Below, one piece after another: positions 53,716 through 62,138 of a DNA stretch of 64,000 nt; position 1 is the first letter of the stretch, and each line of letters begins with the position of its first letter. A program made the translations under genes and the position numbers. The DNA comes from Pseudomonas sp. HOU2 (GTDB taxonomy: Bacteria; Pseudomonadota; Gammaproteobacteria; Pseudomonadales; Pseudomonadaceae), in the NCBI RefSeq assembly GCF_040729435.1, contig NZ_CP160398.1, forward strand, positions 1,736,001 through 1,800,000. Reading direction: 5' to 3'. Under the pieces are notes generated by a model. It saw only the letters and a list, made by a program, of their open reading frames with translations. It was not told the DNA's origin and did not search any database.

Positions 53716-53804
53716 TCGCTGGCAAGCCAGCTCCCACAGGTTCAGAGGTGTTCACACACTCTGTGCTCGACACAGACACTGTGGGAGCTGGCTTGCCAGC
53801 GATG
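53716..53804. repeat. REP doublet, family A
   Basis: TCGCTGGCAAGCCAGCTCCC..ACA and complement, between convergent CoA-transferase and alkA genes. Confidence 0.9.
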
Positions 53805-53833
53805 GGGCCAGTCCGACCAGCACACAATATTGA

Positions 53834-54697
53834 TCAGTCAGCCCGGCTCAAAGACGTCCACAACACCTGCGCCGCATACCCGCGAAACGGCCGCCAGGCC
53901 TCGGCCCGATCCGCCAGTTCCCGCGCCGCAGGTCGCACACCTTCCAGCACCTCCAGCGACCGCAGCAAGCCGACATCTCCATGGGGAAAGCCGTCCATAT
54001 CGCGCAACTGCCGCAATGCGATGTACTGCGCCGTCCACTCGCCAATCCCGTGCAACGCCAGCAGCCGCGCCACGCCGCCCGCGCGCCCTGGCTCGAACAG
54101 CAGCGGATCATCCAGCAGTGCTTGCGCCAGGCCCGATAACGTTCGCCCGCGACTTTTCGGCATGCCCAGCGCCGCCAGGTCCGCCGTCGCCAACACACCG
54201 GCCTCGGGAAACACATGCGTCAGGCCCGGCACCCTCGAGCGCAAGGGCGCGCCATACTGCGCAAGCAGTTTGCCCGCCAGGCGAATCGCCGCCACCACGG
54301 TGATCTGCTGCCCCAGCACCGCCCGAAACGCCAGCTCCAGACCGTCCCACGCCCCCGGCACCCGCAGCCCCGGGCGTTCGGCAATCAAGGGTGCGAGCAG
54401 CGGATCATTCGCCAGATGCCGATGCATCAATGCCAGATCGGTATCCAGATCAAACATCCGGCGCAAACGCTGAATGATCTCCGGCACAACGGCCGGATCA
54501 GGACAATCCAGCTCGACTTCCAGCGCATCACCCACGCCCGCCCACACCGACACCGTACCCTGCACCCCGGGCAAGCCGATGCTGCGCGAGTAAACGCCAT
54601 CCACCACGGTTTCCATTCCGACCACCGCGCGTGCCGCGAGAAACCCGAGCATCGCGTTCCAGTCATAGGGCGGCTGATAAGCCAGCGTCAGCCTCAC
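53834..54697 (-). CDS. DNA-3-methyladenine glycosylase II, AlkA-like
   Basis: Base-excision repair glycosylase of 287 residues removing alkylated bases. An AlkA N-terminal domain (MRLTLAYQPPYDWNAMLGFL) precedes the helix-hairpin-helix catalytic domain: LALHGIGEWTAQYIALRQL (about residues 208-226) with the catalytic Asp in FPHGDVGLLR. The reading starts at a GTG whose GTGA overlaps the TGA stop of the arcD paralogue, so the two are translationally coupled. This is an odd pairing of a DNA repair enzyme with an amino-acid antiporter. Confidence 0.88.
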   Translation of the reverse strand: MRLTLAYQPPYDWNAMLGFLAARAVVGMETVVDGVYSRSIGLPGVQGTVSVWAGVGDALEVELDCPDPAVVPEIIQRLRRMFDLDTDLALMHRHLANDPLLAPLIAERPGLRVPGAWDGLELAFRAVLGQQITVVAAIRLAGKLLAQYGAPLRSRVPGLTHVFPEAGVLATADLAALGMPKSRGRTLSGLAQALLDDPLLFEPGRAGGVARLLALHGIGEWTAQYIALRQLRDMDGFPHGDVGLLRSLEVLEGVRPAARELADRAEAWRPFRGYAAQVLWTSLSRAD

Positions 54698-56121
54698 AGC
54701 GACAGCACACCACTGTACAAACCATACGCCGCCAGCCCCGCGCCGATCAGCACGCAGGCAAAAATGCCCTTCTCCACCGTGGTGAACAACGGCTCGCCCT
54801 GCTCATGCTTGGCCTTGGCGAACAGCACCACGCCCGGCGCGTACAGCAGCGCCGACAGCAGCAGGTATTTCACGCCGCCGGCGTACAACAGCCACACCGC
54901 GTAACACAGGGCGATGCCACCGATCAGCAGGTCTTTGGTGCGCTCGGCCGAGGCATGTTCATAGGTTTCGCCGCGCCCGCTGAGCAGTACCGCGTACGCC
55001 GCCGACCACAGGTACGGCACCAGAATCATCGACGAAGCGAGGTAGATCAGGCTGGTGTAGGTGCCGGCGGAAAACAGCGTGATCAGCAGGAAAATCTGGA
55101 TCATCACGTTGGTCAGCCACAGCGCATTGACCGGCACATGATTGGCGTTTTCCTTTTTCAGAAACGCCGGCATGGTCTTGTCCCGGGCCGTGGCGAAGAG
55201 AATTTCGGCGCAGAGCAGCGCCCACGACAGCAATGCGCCGAGCAGGGAAACCGCCAGACCGATGCTGATCAACAACGCGCCCCATGGCCCGACGATGTGT
55301 TCCAGCACCGCCGCCAGCGACGGGTTCTGCAGGGTCGCCAGTTCCGGCTGACTCATGATCCCCAGCGACAGCACGTTGACCAGCACCAGCAGCGCCAGCA
55401 CGCCAAGAAAACCGATCACCGTAGCGCGACCGACATCGCTGCGTTTCTCCGCCCGTGCCGAATACACGCTGGCGCCCTCGATGCCGATGAACACGAACAC
55501 CGTCACCAGCATCATGTTGCGCACCTGATCCATCACTCCGCCGAAGCTCGGGTTGCTGCGGCCCCAGATGTCGCGGGTGAAGATGTCGGCCTTGAACGCC
55601 ACGGCGGCAATCACAATGAACATGATCAGCGGCACGATTTTGGCGACCGTGGTCACCTGATTGATAAATGCCGCTTCCTTGATCCCGCGCATCACCAGAA
55701 AATGCACCGCCCACAACAGCACCGAGGCGCAGCCGATGGCGATCGGCGTATTGCCCTGGCCGAACACCGGGAAGAAATACCCGAGGGTGCTGAACAGCAA
55801 CACGAAATAACCGACGTTGCCCAGCCACGCACTGATCCAGTAGCCCCAGGCGGACGAGAAACCCATGTAGTCGCCGAATCCGGCCTTGGCATAGGCGTAG
55901 ACCCCGGAGTCCAGCTCGGGCTTGCGGTTGGCCAGGGTCTGGAACACGAACGCCAGGGTCAACATGCCGATGGCGGTGATCCCCCAGCCGATCAGGATCG
56001 CCCCGGCATCGGCGCGGGCGGCCATGTTCTGTGGCAGGGAAAAAATCCCCCCGCCAATCATCGAACCCACCACCAGGGCGATCAACGCACCCAGTCGCAG
56101 CTTTTGCGTCGGTTGCGACAT
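54694..56121 (-). CDS. ArcD paralogue, arginine/ornithine antiporter family
   Basis: Amino-acid/polyamine antiporter (APC superfamily) of 475 residues, equal in length to the ArcD product at 56545 and highly similar throughout (LALVVGSMIGGGIFSLPQNM, then NRKPELDSGVYAYAKAGFGD, IGIEGASVYSARAEKRSDVG). About twelve membrane helices. It diverges from the arc operon and is not in it, so it is probably a duplicate with different regulation or specificity, perhaps another basic amino acid. A glycosylase gene overlaps its stop codon. Confidence 0.9.
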   Translation of the reverse strand: MSQPTQKLRLGALIALVVGSMIGGGIFSLPQNMAARADAGAILIGWGITAIGMLTLAFVFQTLANRKPELDSGVYAYAKAGFGDYMGFSSAWGYWISAWLGNVGYFVLLFSTLGYFFPVFGQGNTPIAIGCASVLLWAVHFLVMRGIKEAAFINQVTTVAKIVPLIMFIVIAAVAFKADIFTRDIWGRSNPSFGGVMDQVRNMMLVTVFVFIGIEGASVYSARAEKRSDVGRATVIGFLGVLALLVLVNVLSLGIMSQPELATLQNPSLAAVLEHIVGPWGALLISIGLAVSLLGALLSWALLCAEILFATARDKTMPAFLKKENANHVPVNALWLTNVMIQIFLLITLFSAGTYTSLIYLASSMILVPYLWSAAYAVLLSGRGETYEHASAERTKDLLIGGIALCYAVWLLYAGGVKYLLLSALLYAPGVVLFAKAKHEQGEPLFTTVEKGIFACVLIGAGLAAYGLYSGVLSL

Positions 56122-56544
56122 TCCAGTCTCCCTTAATTCATTTGTAACAACTATTAACTAAACGGCTAATGCCAGATGTCGTTTATCAGGTAATGCCGAC
56201 TAACACCCGTTTATATATAGCGACTGACGCTAACGCCTAGCACGCTAAGACAGTTTTGTGCGCGAATCCTAATAAATCAATTCTGTACTGAAAACAGATG
56301 CTGAAAATTTGCCAAAAGCTGAAAAACAACTAGCGTGATAATTCGAAAGTAATAAGACCAATTCCCAACCACAACAGGCAAAGGCCTCTAGGACGGGCAT
56401 TCCAGACGATAGCGTTATGCCTTCAGTTGTTTCATAAGTCATTCATTAACAATGGAATGTGGCCATGAACTGATCCAAGTCAGCTGTTTGAACAGACAAC
56501 AGCATTACGCTGTGAACTCTTCTCTCCTGCAATGGAGTCATGCA
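56122..56544. other. 423-base divergent region between the two arcD genes
   Basis: AT-rich divergent promoter region. Near arcD it holds an ANR-type box (56470-56483) and a CTGTTTGAACAG palindrome (56484-56495). No comparable ANR box is seen near the paralogue start. No small gene is evident. Confidence 0.55.
56470..56483 (+). promoter_or_regulatory. Candidate ANR/Fnr box of arcDABC
   Basis: CTGAT-CCAA-GTCAG against the consensus TTGAT-N4-ATCAA: palindromic, with two or three differences. If centred at -41.5 it puts the start site near 56518, about 27 bases before the arcD ATG, as expected for a class II anaerobic promoter. Confidence 0.5.
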
Positions 56545-57972
56545 ATGTCTGAAGCTCCCGGAAAACTACGACTAGGTGCACTGGTTGCCTTGGTAGTCGG
56601 CTCAATGATCGGTGGCGGGATATTCTCTTTGCCACAAAACATGGCCGCCAGCGCCGACGTCGGCGCGGTGCTGATCGGTTGGGCCATCACCGCTGTCGGC
56701 ATGCTCACCCTCGCTTTTGTCTTTCAGACCCTCGCCAATCGCAAGCCTGACCTGGACGGCGGTGTCTACGCCTACGCCAAGGCCGGTTTTGGCGACTACA
56801 TGGGTTTCTCGTCCGCCTGGGGCTACTGGATCAGTGCCTGGCTGGGCAACGTCGGCTACTTTGTTCTGTTGTTCAGCACCCTCGGGTATTTCTTTCCGGT
56901 TTTCGGCGAAGGCAACACGGTGGCTGCGGTGATTGGCGCCTCGGTGCTGCTGTGGGCCGTGCACTTTCTGGTGCTGCGCGGGATCAAGGAAGCGGCGTTC
57001 ATCAACCTCGTGACCACCGTCGCCAAGGTCGTGCCGCTGCTGCTGTTCGTACTGATCGCGATCTTCGCTTTCAAACTGGACATCTTCACCGCCGACATCT
57101 GGGGTGTGAAAAACCCGGATCTGGGCAGCGTGATGAACCAGGTGCGCAACATGATGCTGGTCACCGTGTGGGTGTTCATCGGCATCGAGGGCGCGAGCAT
57201 CTTCTCGGCACGGGCAGAAAAACGTTCTGACGTCGGCAAAGCCACCGTCATCGGTTTCATCACCGTGCTGCTGTTCCTGGTGCTGGTCAACGTGCTGTCG
57301 CTGGGCATCATGACTCAGCCGAAACTGGCCAAACTGCAAAACCCGTCGATGGCCGCCGTGCTGGAACACGTGGTTGGTCACTGGGGTGCGGTGCTGATCA
57401 GCGTCGGCTTGATCATCTCGCTGCTGGGCGCGCTGCTGTCGTGGGTGCTGTTGTGCGCGGAGATCATGTTCGCCGCCGCCAAAGACCACACCATGCCCGA
57501 GTTCCTGCGCCGCGAGAACGCCAACCACGTACCGGTCAACGCCCTGTGGCTGACCAACGCGATGGTGCAGCTGTTCCTGATCATCACCCTGTTTTCGGCC
57601 AGCACTTACCTGTCGCTGATCTACCTCGCCACCTCGATGATTCTGGTGCCGTACCTGTGGTCGGCCGCCTATGCCCTGCTGCTGGCAGTGCGCGGTGAAA
57701 CCTACGAGGGTTTTGCCGCCGAGCGTCGCAAGGACCTGATTATCGGCGGCATCGCGCTGATCTACGCGGTGTGGCTGCTGTATGCCGGCGGGGTCAAGTA
57801 TCTGCTGCTCTCGGCCCTGCTCTACGCACCCGGCGCGATCCTGTTCGCCAAGGCCAAGCTGGAACTCAAACAACCGATTTTCACTAACGTCGAGAAGCTG
57901 ATTTTCGCCGCAGTGATCGTGGGTGCCCTGGTGGCAGCCTACGGCCTCTACGACGGCTTCCTGACCTTGTAA
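56545..57972 (+). CDS. arcD: Arginine:ornithine antiporter ArcD
   Basis: Inner-membrane exchanger of 475 residues that brings in arginine and exports ornithine for the arginine deiminase pathway. APC fold with twelve predicted helices and the conserved GSMIGGGIFSLPQNMA in helix 1. The ATG at 56545 (GGAG upstream) aligns with the paralogue start; the longer frame from 56452 is not supported. First gene of arcDABC, ending 31 bases before arcA. Confidence 0.95.
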   Translation: MSEAPGKLRLGALVALVVGSMIGGGIFSLPQNMAASADVGAVLIGWAITAVGMLTLAFVFQTLANRKPDLDGGVYAYAKAGFGDYMGFSSAWGYWISAWLGNVGYFVLLFSTLGYFFPVFGEGNTVAAVIGASVLLWAVHFLVLRGIKEAAFINLVTTVAKVVPLLLFVLIAIFAFKLDIFTADIWGVKNPDLGSVMNQVRNMMLVTVWVFIGIEGASIFSARAEKRSDVGKATVIGFITVLLFLVLVNVLSLGIMTQPKLAKLQNPSMAAVLEHVVGHWGAVLISVGLIISLLGALLSWVLLCAEIMFAAAKDHTMPEFLRRENANHVPVNALWLTNAMVQLFLIITLFSASTYLSLIYLATSMILVPYLWSAAYALLLAVRGETYEGFAAERRKDLIIGGIALIYAVWLLYAGGVKYLLLSALLYAPGAILFAKAKLELKQPIFTNVEKLIFAAVIVGALVAAYGLYDGFLTL

Positions 57973-58003
57973 CCCTTGATTTGTAATCTGGAGGATCACT
58001 GCA

Positions 58004-59260
58004 ATGACCACGGAAAAAGTTAAGTACGGCGTCCATTCCGAAGCCGGCAAACTGCGCAAAGTCATGGTTTGCTCCCCAGGTCTGGCCCATCAGCGCCTGA
58101 CCCCCAACAACTGCGATGAACTGCTGTTCGACGACGTGCTCTGGGTGGCTCAGGCCAAGCGTGACCACTTCGACTTCGTGACCAAGATGCGTGAACGCGG
58201 GATTGAAGTGCTGGAAATGCACAACCTGCTGACCGACATCGTCGCCATCCCCGAAGCGCTGGACTGGATCCTCGAGCGCAAGGTCACCGCCGACTCGGTG
58301 GGCCTGGGCCTGATCAGCGAAGTGAAATCCTGGCTGAAGAGCCTCGAGCCGCGGCACATCGCCGAATACCTGATCGGCGGCGTGTCGGCCGATGATCTGC
58401 CGGACAGCTTCGGTGGCAAGACCATCCAGATGTTCCGCGACTTCCTCGGCCACTCCAGCTTCATCCTGCCGCCGCTGCCCAACACCCAGTTCACCCGCGA
58501 CACCACTTGCTGGATCTACGGCGGCGTGACGCTGAACCCGATGTACTGGCCGGCGCGACGTCAGGAAACCCTGCTGACCACCGCCATCTACAAATTCCAC
58601 CCGCAGTTCACCAACGCCGATTTCGAGATCTGGTACGGCGACCCGGACAAGGACCATGGCAGCTCGACCCTTGAAGGCGGCGACGTGATGCCGATCGGCA
58701 ACGGCGTGGTGTTGATCGGTATGGGCGAACGCTCATCGCGTCAGGCCATCGGCCAACTGGCGCTGAACCTGTTCAAGAACAAGGCCGTGGAAAAAGTCAT
58801 CGTCGCCGGCCTGCCGAAGTCTCGCGCCGCGATGCACCTGGACACTGTGTTCAGTTTCTGCGACCGCGACCTGGTGACGATTTTTCCGGAAGTGGTCAAC
58901 CAGATCGTCGCCTTCACCCTGCGCCCTGACGAAAGCAAACAGGGCGGCATCGACATCCGCCGCGAAGAAGGCAGTTTCCTCGACACCGTGGCCAAAGCCC
59001 TGAACCTGCCGAAACTGCGCGTGGTGGAAACCGGCGGCAACAGCTTCGCCGCCGAACGCGAGCAATGGGACGACGGCAACAACGTGGTGGCGGTGGAACC
59101 GGGCGTGGTCATCGGCTACGACCGCAACACCTACACCAACACCCTGCTGCGCAAGGCGGGCGTGGAAGTCATCACCATCAGTGCCGGCGAACTCGGTCGT
59201 GGTCGCGGCGGCGGCCACTGCATGACCTGCCCGATCGTGCGTGACCCAATCGATTACTAA
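58004..59260 (+). CDS. arcA: Arginine deiminase
   Basis: Converts arginine to citrulline and ammonia, step 1 of the deiminase pathway giving ATP without oxygen. It has 418 residues. Guanidine-fold motifs: [15 protein letters not shown] (about residues 160-174), [14 protein letters not shown] (His near 278) and the catalytic Cys in [14 protein letters not shown] (near 406). GGAGGA precedes the ATG. A strong hairpin follows before arcB. Confidence 0.97.
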   Translation: MTTEKVKYGVHSEAGKLRKVMVCSPGLAHQRLTPNNCDELLFDDVLWVAQAKRDHFDFVTKMRERGIEVLEMHNLLTDIVAIPEALDWILERKVTADSVGLGLISEVKSWLKSLEPRHIAEYLIGGVSADDLPDSFGGKTIQMFRDFLGHSSFILPPLPNTQFTRDTTCWIYGGVTLNPMYWPARRQETLLTTAIYKFHPQFTNADFEIWYGDPDKDHGSSTLEGGDVMPIGNGVVLIGMGERSSRQAIGQLALNLFKNKAVEKVIVAGLPKSRAAMHLDTVFSFCDRDLVTIFPEVVNQIVAFTLRPDESKQGGIDIRREEGSFLDTVAKALNLPKLRVVETGGNSFAAEREQWDDGNNVVAVEPGVVIGYDRNTYTNTLLRKAGVEVITISAGELGRGRGGGHCMTCPIVRDPIDY

Positions 59261-59268
59261 TCTTTGAG

Positions 59269-59300
59269 CCTTGGCCGCGCCTTATCGAGCGCGGCCAAGG
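59269..59300 (+). terminator. Strong hairpin between arcA and arcB
   Basis: Perfect 12-bp stem CCTTGGCCGCGC/GCGCGGCCAAGG with an 8-base loop, 9 bases after the arcA stop. No T-run follows, so it is more likely an mRNA processing or stabilising element within the operon than a full terminator. Confidence 0.7.
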
Positions 59301-59328
59301 GGATAACCGAAACCCAAGGAGATCCATC

Positions 59329-60339
59329 ATGGCTTTTAACATCCACAACCGTAACCTGCTCAGCCTGGAACACCACACCCCACGTGAGCTGCGTTACCTG
59401 CTCGACCTGTCCCGCGATCTGAAACGCGCCAAGTACACCGGCACCGAGCAGCAACACCTCAAGGGCAACAACATCGCCCTGATCTTCGAAAAAACCTCGA
59501 CCCGCACCCGTTGCGCGTTCGAAGTGGCGGCTTACGACCAAGGCGCCAACGTCACCTACATCGACCCGAACTCGTCGCAGATCGGCCACAAGGAAAGCAT
59601 GAAGGACACGGCCCGTGTGCTGGGTCGCATGTACGACGCCATCGAGTACCGTGGCTTCAAACAGGAAATCGTCGAAGAGCTGGCGAAGTTCGCCGGGGTC
59701 CCGGTGTTCAACGGCCTGACCGACGAATATCACCCAACGCAAATGATCGCCGACGTGCTGACCATGCGTGAACACGCCGACAAGCCGATCCACGAAATCA
59801 GCTACGCCTACCTCGGCGACGCGCGCAACAACATGGGCAACTCGCTGCTGCTGGTCGGCGCCAAGCTCGGCATGGACGTGCGCATCTGCGCGCCGAAAGC
59901 CCTGTGGCCGCATGACGATCTGGTTGATCGCTGCAAGAAATACGCGGAAGAATCCGGCGCACGCATCACTCTGACCGAAGATCCGAAAGCCGCGGTCAAA
60001 GGCGTCGACTTCATCCACACCGACGTCTGGGTGTCGATGGGCGAACCGGTGGAAGCGTGGGCCGAGCGTATCCAGCAACTGCTGCCGTATCAGGTCAACA
60101 AAGAGCTGATGAAAGCCACCGGCAACCCGCGCACCAAGTTCATGCACTGCCTGCCGGCGTTCCACAACAGCGATACCAAGGTCGGCAAACAGATCGCCGA
60201 ACAGTACCCGCACCTGGCCAACGGCATCGAAGTGACCGACGACGTGTTCGAGTCGCCTGCCTGCATCGCCTTCGAGCAAGCGGAAAACCGCATGCACACG
60301 ATCAAGGCGATCCTGGTCTCGACCCTGGCTGATCTGTAA
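59329..60339 (+). CDS. arcB: Catabolic ornithine carbamoyltransferase
   Basis: Splits citrulline with phosphate to ornithine and carbamoyl phosphate. It has 336 residues. Carbamoyl-phosphate motif [13 protein letters not shown] (about residues 53-65), HPTQMIAD (about 134-141) and the ornithine-site motif [10 protein letters not shown] (about 270-279). The AAGGAG ribosome site precedes the ATG. Third gene of arcDABC. Confidence 0.97.
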   Translation: MAFNIHNRNLLSLEHHTPRELRYLLDLSRDLKRAKYTGTEQQHLKGNNIALIFEKTSTRTRCAFEVAAYDQGANVTYIDPNSSQIGHKESMKDTARVLGRMYDAIEYRGFKQEIVEELAKFAGVPVFNGLTDEYHPTQMIADVLTMREHADKPIHEISYAYLGDARNNMGNSLLLVGAKLGMDVRICAPKALWPHDDLVDRCKKYAEESGARITLTEDPKAAVKGVDFIHTDVWVSMGEPVEAWAERIQQLLPYQVNKELMKATGNPRTKFMHCLPAFHNSDTKVGKQIAEQYPHLANGIEVTDDVFESPACIAFEQAENRMHTIKAILVSTLADL

Positions 60340-60373
60340 ACCAATACAGCTCCCACTGACACGACACGGTCAC

Positions 60374-60464
60374 TGTGGGAGCTGGCTTGCCAGCGATTGC
60401 GGTGTGTCAGACAGCGACAATGTTGCCTGATCCACCGCCATCGCGGGCAAGCCCGGCTCCCACA
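60374..60464. repeat. REP doublet, family A/G hybrid, inside arcDABC
   Basis: Left arm TGTGGGAGCTGGCTTGCCAG (family A), right arm ATCGCGGGCAAGCCCGGCTC..CCACA (family G-like), with the loop motif GCGGTGTGTCAG. A stray CAGCTCCCAC fragment lies at 60347-60356. Positioned between arcB and arcC. Confidence 0.85.
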
Positions 60465-60516
60465 GGGACCGCATTCGTCCTGCGAGCTTTCACTGTTTTC
60501 CAGAAGGACATGTACC

Positions 60517-61446
60517 ATGCGTATCGTCGTAGCTCTGGGCGGTAACGCCCTGCTCCGTCGTGGCGAGCCGATGACCGCTGACAACCAGCGCGCCAACATC
60601 CGCATCGCCACCGAGCAAATCGCCAAGATCCATCCCGGCAACCAACTGGTCATCGCCCACGGCAATGGCCCGCAAGTCGGCCTGCTGTCGTTGCAAGCGG
60701 CGGCCTACACCTCCGTCACCCCTTACCCGCTGGACGTGCTCGGTGCCGAAACCGAAGGCATGATCGGCTACATCATCGAACAGGAACTGGGCAACCTGCT
60801 GGACTTCGAAGTGCCGTTCGCCACCCTGCTGACCCAGGTTGAAGTCGACGCCAAGGACCCGGCCTTCCAGAACCCGACCAAACCGATCGGCCCGGTCTAC
60901 GACAAGGCCGAAGCGGAAAAACTCGCTGCCGAAAAAGGCTGGGCGATTGCCGCCGACGGTGACAAATTCCGCCGCGTGGTGGCCAGTCCCCGGCCGAAAC
61001 GCATCTTTGAAATCCGCCCGATCAAGTGGCTGCTGGACAAGGGCAGCATCGTGATTTGTGCGGGTGGCGGCGGCATTCCGACCATGTACGACGAAAACCG
61101 TAACCTCAAGGGCATCGAGGCGGTAATTGACAAGGATCTGTGCTCGTCACTGCTCGCCGAGCAACTGGAAGCCGACTTGCTGGTGATCGCCACCGACGTC
61201 AACGCGGCGTTCATCGATTACGGCAAGCCGTCGCAGAAGGCCATCGCCGAGGCGCATCCGGATGAACTGGAACGCCTCGGTTTCGCCGCCGGTTCCATGG
61301 GGCCGAAGGTGCAGGCAGCCTGCGAATTTGCGCGCCATACTGGCAAGGTCGCGGTCATCGGTTCGCTCGCGGACATCGAAGCGATCGTCCAGGGCACTGC
61401 CGGTACTCGCGTCAGCACGGCGAAACCGGGCATCAGCTATCGATAA
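60517..61446 (+). CDS. arcC: Carbamate kinase
   Basis: Makes ATP from carbamoyl phosphate, the last step of the deiminase pathway. It has 309 residues. N-terminal nucleotide motif [16 protein letters not shown] (about residues 2-17), [11 protein letters not shown] (about 48-58), and [10 protein letters not shown] (about 183-192). The ATG at 60517 (AGAAGGA upstream) is preferred over an upstream frame that runs through the REP doublet. Confidence 0.97.
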   Translation: MRIVVALGGNALLRRGEPMTADNQRANIRIATEQIAKIHPGNQLVIAHGNGPQVGLLSLQAAAYTSVTPYPLDVLGAETEGMIGYIIEQELGNLLDFEVPFATLLTQVEVDAKDPAFQNPTKPIGPVYDKAEAEKLAAEKGWAIAADGDKFRRVVASPRPKRIFEIRPIKWLLDKGSIVICAGGGGIPTMYDENRNLKGIEAVIDKDLCSSLLAEQLEADLLVIATDVNAAFIDYGKPSQKAIAEAHPDELERLGFAAGSMGPKVQAACEFARHTGKVAVIGSLADIEAIVQGTAGTRVSTAKPGISYR

Positions 61447-61459
61447 TTAGAAACTCCGG

Positions 61460-61480
61460 GGGCAGGCCCAGGGTCTGCCC
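61460..61480 (+). terminator. Weak hairpin after arcC
   Basis: GGGCAG and CTGCCC around a 9-base loop, followed by TTCTC. It may end the arc transcript, or only slow it, before the DUF5064 gene. Confidence 0.45.
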
Positions 61481-61509
61481 TTCTCCCATGCCTTGAGAAG
61501 GAGAAACCC

Positions 61510-61872
61510 ATGGCCATATTCAACCCCGGTCATTTGCACATCGAGCGACATGCGTTGACGCCAGATGACGTCAGTTACGACCTGTGCCTCGATTATGAAG
61601 TGTTCACCGATCCGCAAAAAGGCAAAGGGATACAGTTCACCCTGCACGGCAACATGCAGGGCAAGGACATGAAGGAAGCGTTTTTCCTGCCCAAGGAAGA
61701 GGCTTACAACTTCGCCCGCGACGTGACACGGATTGCCGAAAAGTACGGGATTCCAAAGGCTCACAGCCAGATCGGCTCGGTGCACAAGCATTACGATCTG
61801 ATGTTTGAGGACATTCGGCAGAAGTTGAATATGCAATCCGGAGATCCGGTTAATCCCGAGCATTTCGAGTAA
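61510..61872 (+). CDS. DUF5064-type hypothetical, after arc operon
   Basis: Soluble protein of 120 residues, starting MAIFNPGHLHIERHALTPDD, with a well-spaced GAAGGAGAA ribosome site. I believe it matches DUF5064, a Pseudomonas-specific family of unknown role; this name is from memory. A His/Lys-containing C-terminal half (AHSQIGSVHKHYDLMFEDI) is notable. It is 63 bases past arcC, so it may be partly co-transcribed with the arc operon. Confidence 0.8.
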   Translation: MAIFNPGHLHIERHALTPDDVSYDLCLDYEVFTDPQKGKGIQFTLHGNMQGKDMKEAFFLPKEEAYNFARDVTRIAEKYGIPKAHSQIGSVHKHYDLMFEDIRQKLNMQSGDPVNPEHFE

Positions 61873-61883
61873 CCCCAAAAGCC

Positions 61884-62041
61884 CCCTCACCCTGACCCTC
61901 TCCCGGAGGGAGAGGGGACTGACCGAGTTGCTCGCTCAAGGTACACCGACCTGAAATAGCGAGCCGAACTCAAGTTTTGAAAAGCCCCCAATCTGCTCCC
62001 TTTCCCCCTCGCCACTCTGGGGAGAGGGCTGGGGTGAGGGG
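61884..62041. repeat. Long inverted repeat, family F
   Basis: CCCTCACCCTGACCCTCTCC..CGGAGGGAGAGGGG and a partly degraded complement (GGAGAGGGCTGGGGTGAGGG) bracket about 85 bases. The centre keeps GGTACACCGACCTGAAATA, as in the copy at 28692. Confidence 0.85.
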
Positions 62042-62138
62042 TGGATTTCAAGCACGACGCCGATCTCAAGATTTCACCCCAGTCCCCCATCAAGGCATAC
62101 TTGCCCCCCTCCGCACTGCAGAACACTGAACCGCCCCC

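Noticed and set aside
53716..53804. REP doublets as Rho-independent terminators for the adjacent genes
   Set aside because: Most lack a T-run after the stem, and several lie beside separate, better terminators; effect on transcripts is possible but not shown.
56484..56495. CTGTTTGAACAG as a LexA box upstream of arcD
   Set aside because: It lacks the TATAT-type centre and length of the Pseudomonas LexA site, and the gene has no SOS role.
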